Source: an uncultured Ruminococcus sp.
GTDB taxonomy: Bacteria > Bacillota > Clostridia > Oscillospirales > Acutalibacteraceae
Direction of reading: 5' to 3'
Assembly: GCA_902803125.1 (NCBI GenBank)
Contig: CADCOZ010000305.1
Coordinates: 1-6,759 of the forward strand
Length of the DNA: 6,759 bases
Part shown: piece by piece, positions 6,601 to 6,759 of the stretch
Position numbering within the stretch: the stretch's first letter is position 1
How the letters are laid out: each line of letters opens with the position of its first letter
Program-made: the position numbers and the translations under genes
The notes under the pieces: model-generated
Seen by the model: only the letters and a program-made list of their open reading frames with translations
What the model was told of the DNA's origin: nothing
The model's database searches: none

Positions 6601-6621
6601 TTGGAGGGCTTTGCCCTCCAA
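6601..6621. repeat. Perfect hairpin 1 of the post-ileS element
   Basis: Arms TTGGAGGGC (6601-6609) and GCCCTCCAA (6613-6621) with a TTT loop. The perfect 9-base, GC-rich stem begins 6 bases after the ileS stop codon. There is no T run after it on either strand, so it is not a canonical intrinsic terminator. It could still protect the ileS transcript 3' end. Confidence 0.8.
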
Positions 6622-6629
6622 ACCTCCCA

Positions 6630-6648
6630 CCAGGGACTCTGCCCCTGG
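6630..6648. repeat. Hairpin 2 of the post-ileS element
   Basis: Arms CCAGGG (6630-6635) and CCCTGG (6643-6648) with a 7-base loop, ACTCTGC. The stem is perfect and no T run follows. Confidence 0.65.
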
Positions 6649-6650
6649 AC

Positions 6651-6662
6651 TCCCTAAAGGGA
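6651..6662. repeat. Short hairpin 3 of the post-ileS element
   Basis: Arms TCCC (6651-6654) and GGGA (6659-6662) around TAAA. It is weak alone and is listed because it falls in register between hairpins 2 and 4. Confidence 0.45.
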
Positions 6663-6678
6663 CTAACTTCGCGTCGCC

Positions 6679-6701
6679 CGCAAGCCTTTGAAAAGCTTGC
6701 G
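6679..6701. repeat. Hairpin 4 of the post-ileS element
   Basis: Arms CGCAAGC (6679-6685) and GCTTGCG (6695-6701) with a 9-base loop. It is followed by AAAAACTTTTGTG, so a weak terminator role on the + strand is possible, but the T run is only four bases and does not touch the stem. Confidence 0.65.
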
Positions 6702-6759
6702 AAAAACTTTTGTGTTGATGGTACAGAAGTTGTTTCTCTGTGGCAAGATGTTCGGGTAT

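Larger units (their letters stand above)
6601..6701. repeat. Composite palindromic intergenic repeat after ileS
   Basis: Within about 100 bases starting 6 bases after the ileS stop there are four inverted repeats in a row: 6601-6621, 6630-6648, 6651-6662 and 6679-6701. Their arms are unrelated to one another, and the linkers (ACCTCCCA, ACTAACTTCGCG) are short. Read on the minus strand it has the look of GC-rich dispersed repeats common between genes in clostridia (GGGAGTCCAGGGGCAGAG-type sequence), which I recall but cannot search for here. Only one copy is in the window, so dispersion is an inference. It has no transposase and no flanking duplication that I can see. Confidence 0.6.

Noticed and set aside
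6718..6759. ATG at 6718 open to the window end
   Set aside because: No ribosome binding site upstream and only 14 codons visible; not supportable as a gene.

Overview
The window reads as a chromosomal core locus of a low-to-mid GC Gram-positive bacterium, most likely a member of the Bacillota (class Clostridia; an Oscillospirales/Ruminococcaceae-like gut anaerobe is my best guess). This rests on gene content (ylmE, sepF, divIVA, ileS in that order, as in the ylm-divIVA-ileS block of Bacillus and clostridia), strong AGGAGG-type ribosome binding sites, a bacterial type I IleRS, and a composite palindromic repeat after ileS of a kind I associate with clostridial genomes. The lineage is an inference, not a proof. 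All genes are on the + strand and tightly packed.

Layout: (1) 6-1319, a membrane-anchored HlyD/RND-adaptor-like protein whose upstream context is cut off by the window edge. (2) 1288-2022, ylmE/yggS, a PLP-binding homeostasis protein that starts inside the 3' end of the adaptor gene. (3) 2038-2517, sepF, the membrane-binding FtsZ anchor. (4) 2586-3740, a long DivIVA-family protein with a hendecad-like coiled coil and an acidic tail ending in a basic patch. (5) A hairpin terminator at 3752-3780. (6) 3826-6594, ileS, complete, 922 residues. (7) 6601-6701, a cluster of four inverted repeats forming a dispersed-repeat-like element, followed by about 58 bases with no recognised content.

Genes 1-4 look like one transcription unit devoted to division and envelope work: SepF ties FtsZ to the membrane, DivIVA marks curved membrane at septa and poles, YlmE buffers PLP and amino acid pools, and the adaptor-like protein is an unexplained envelope partner. 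Compared with B. subtilis, ylmD, ylmG and ylmH are absent between the genes seen here, and the HlyD-like gene sits where ylmD would be. ileS follows after a terminator but with a leader far too short for a T-box. Nothing here is a clear new defence, mobile or RNA system. The most interesting points are the orphan adaptor in the division operon, the elaborated DivIVA, and the palindromic element after ileS.
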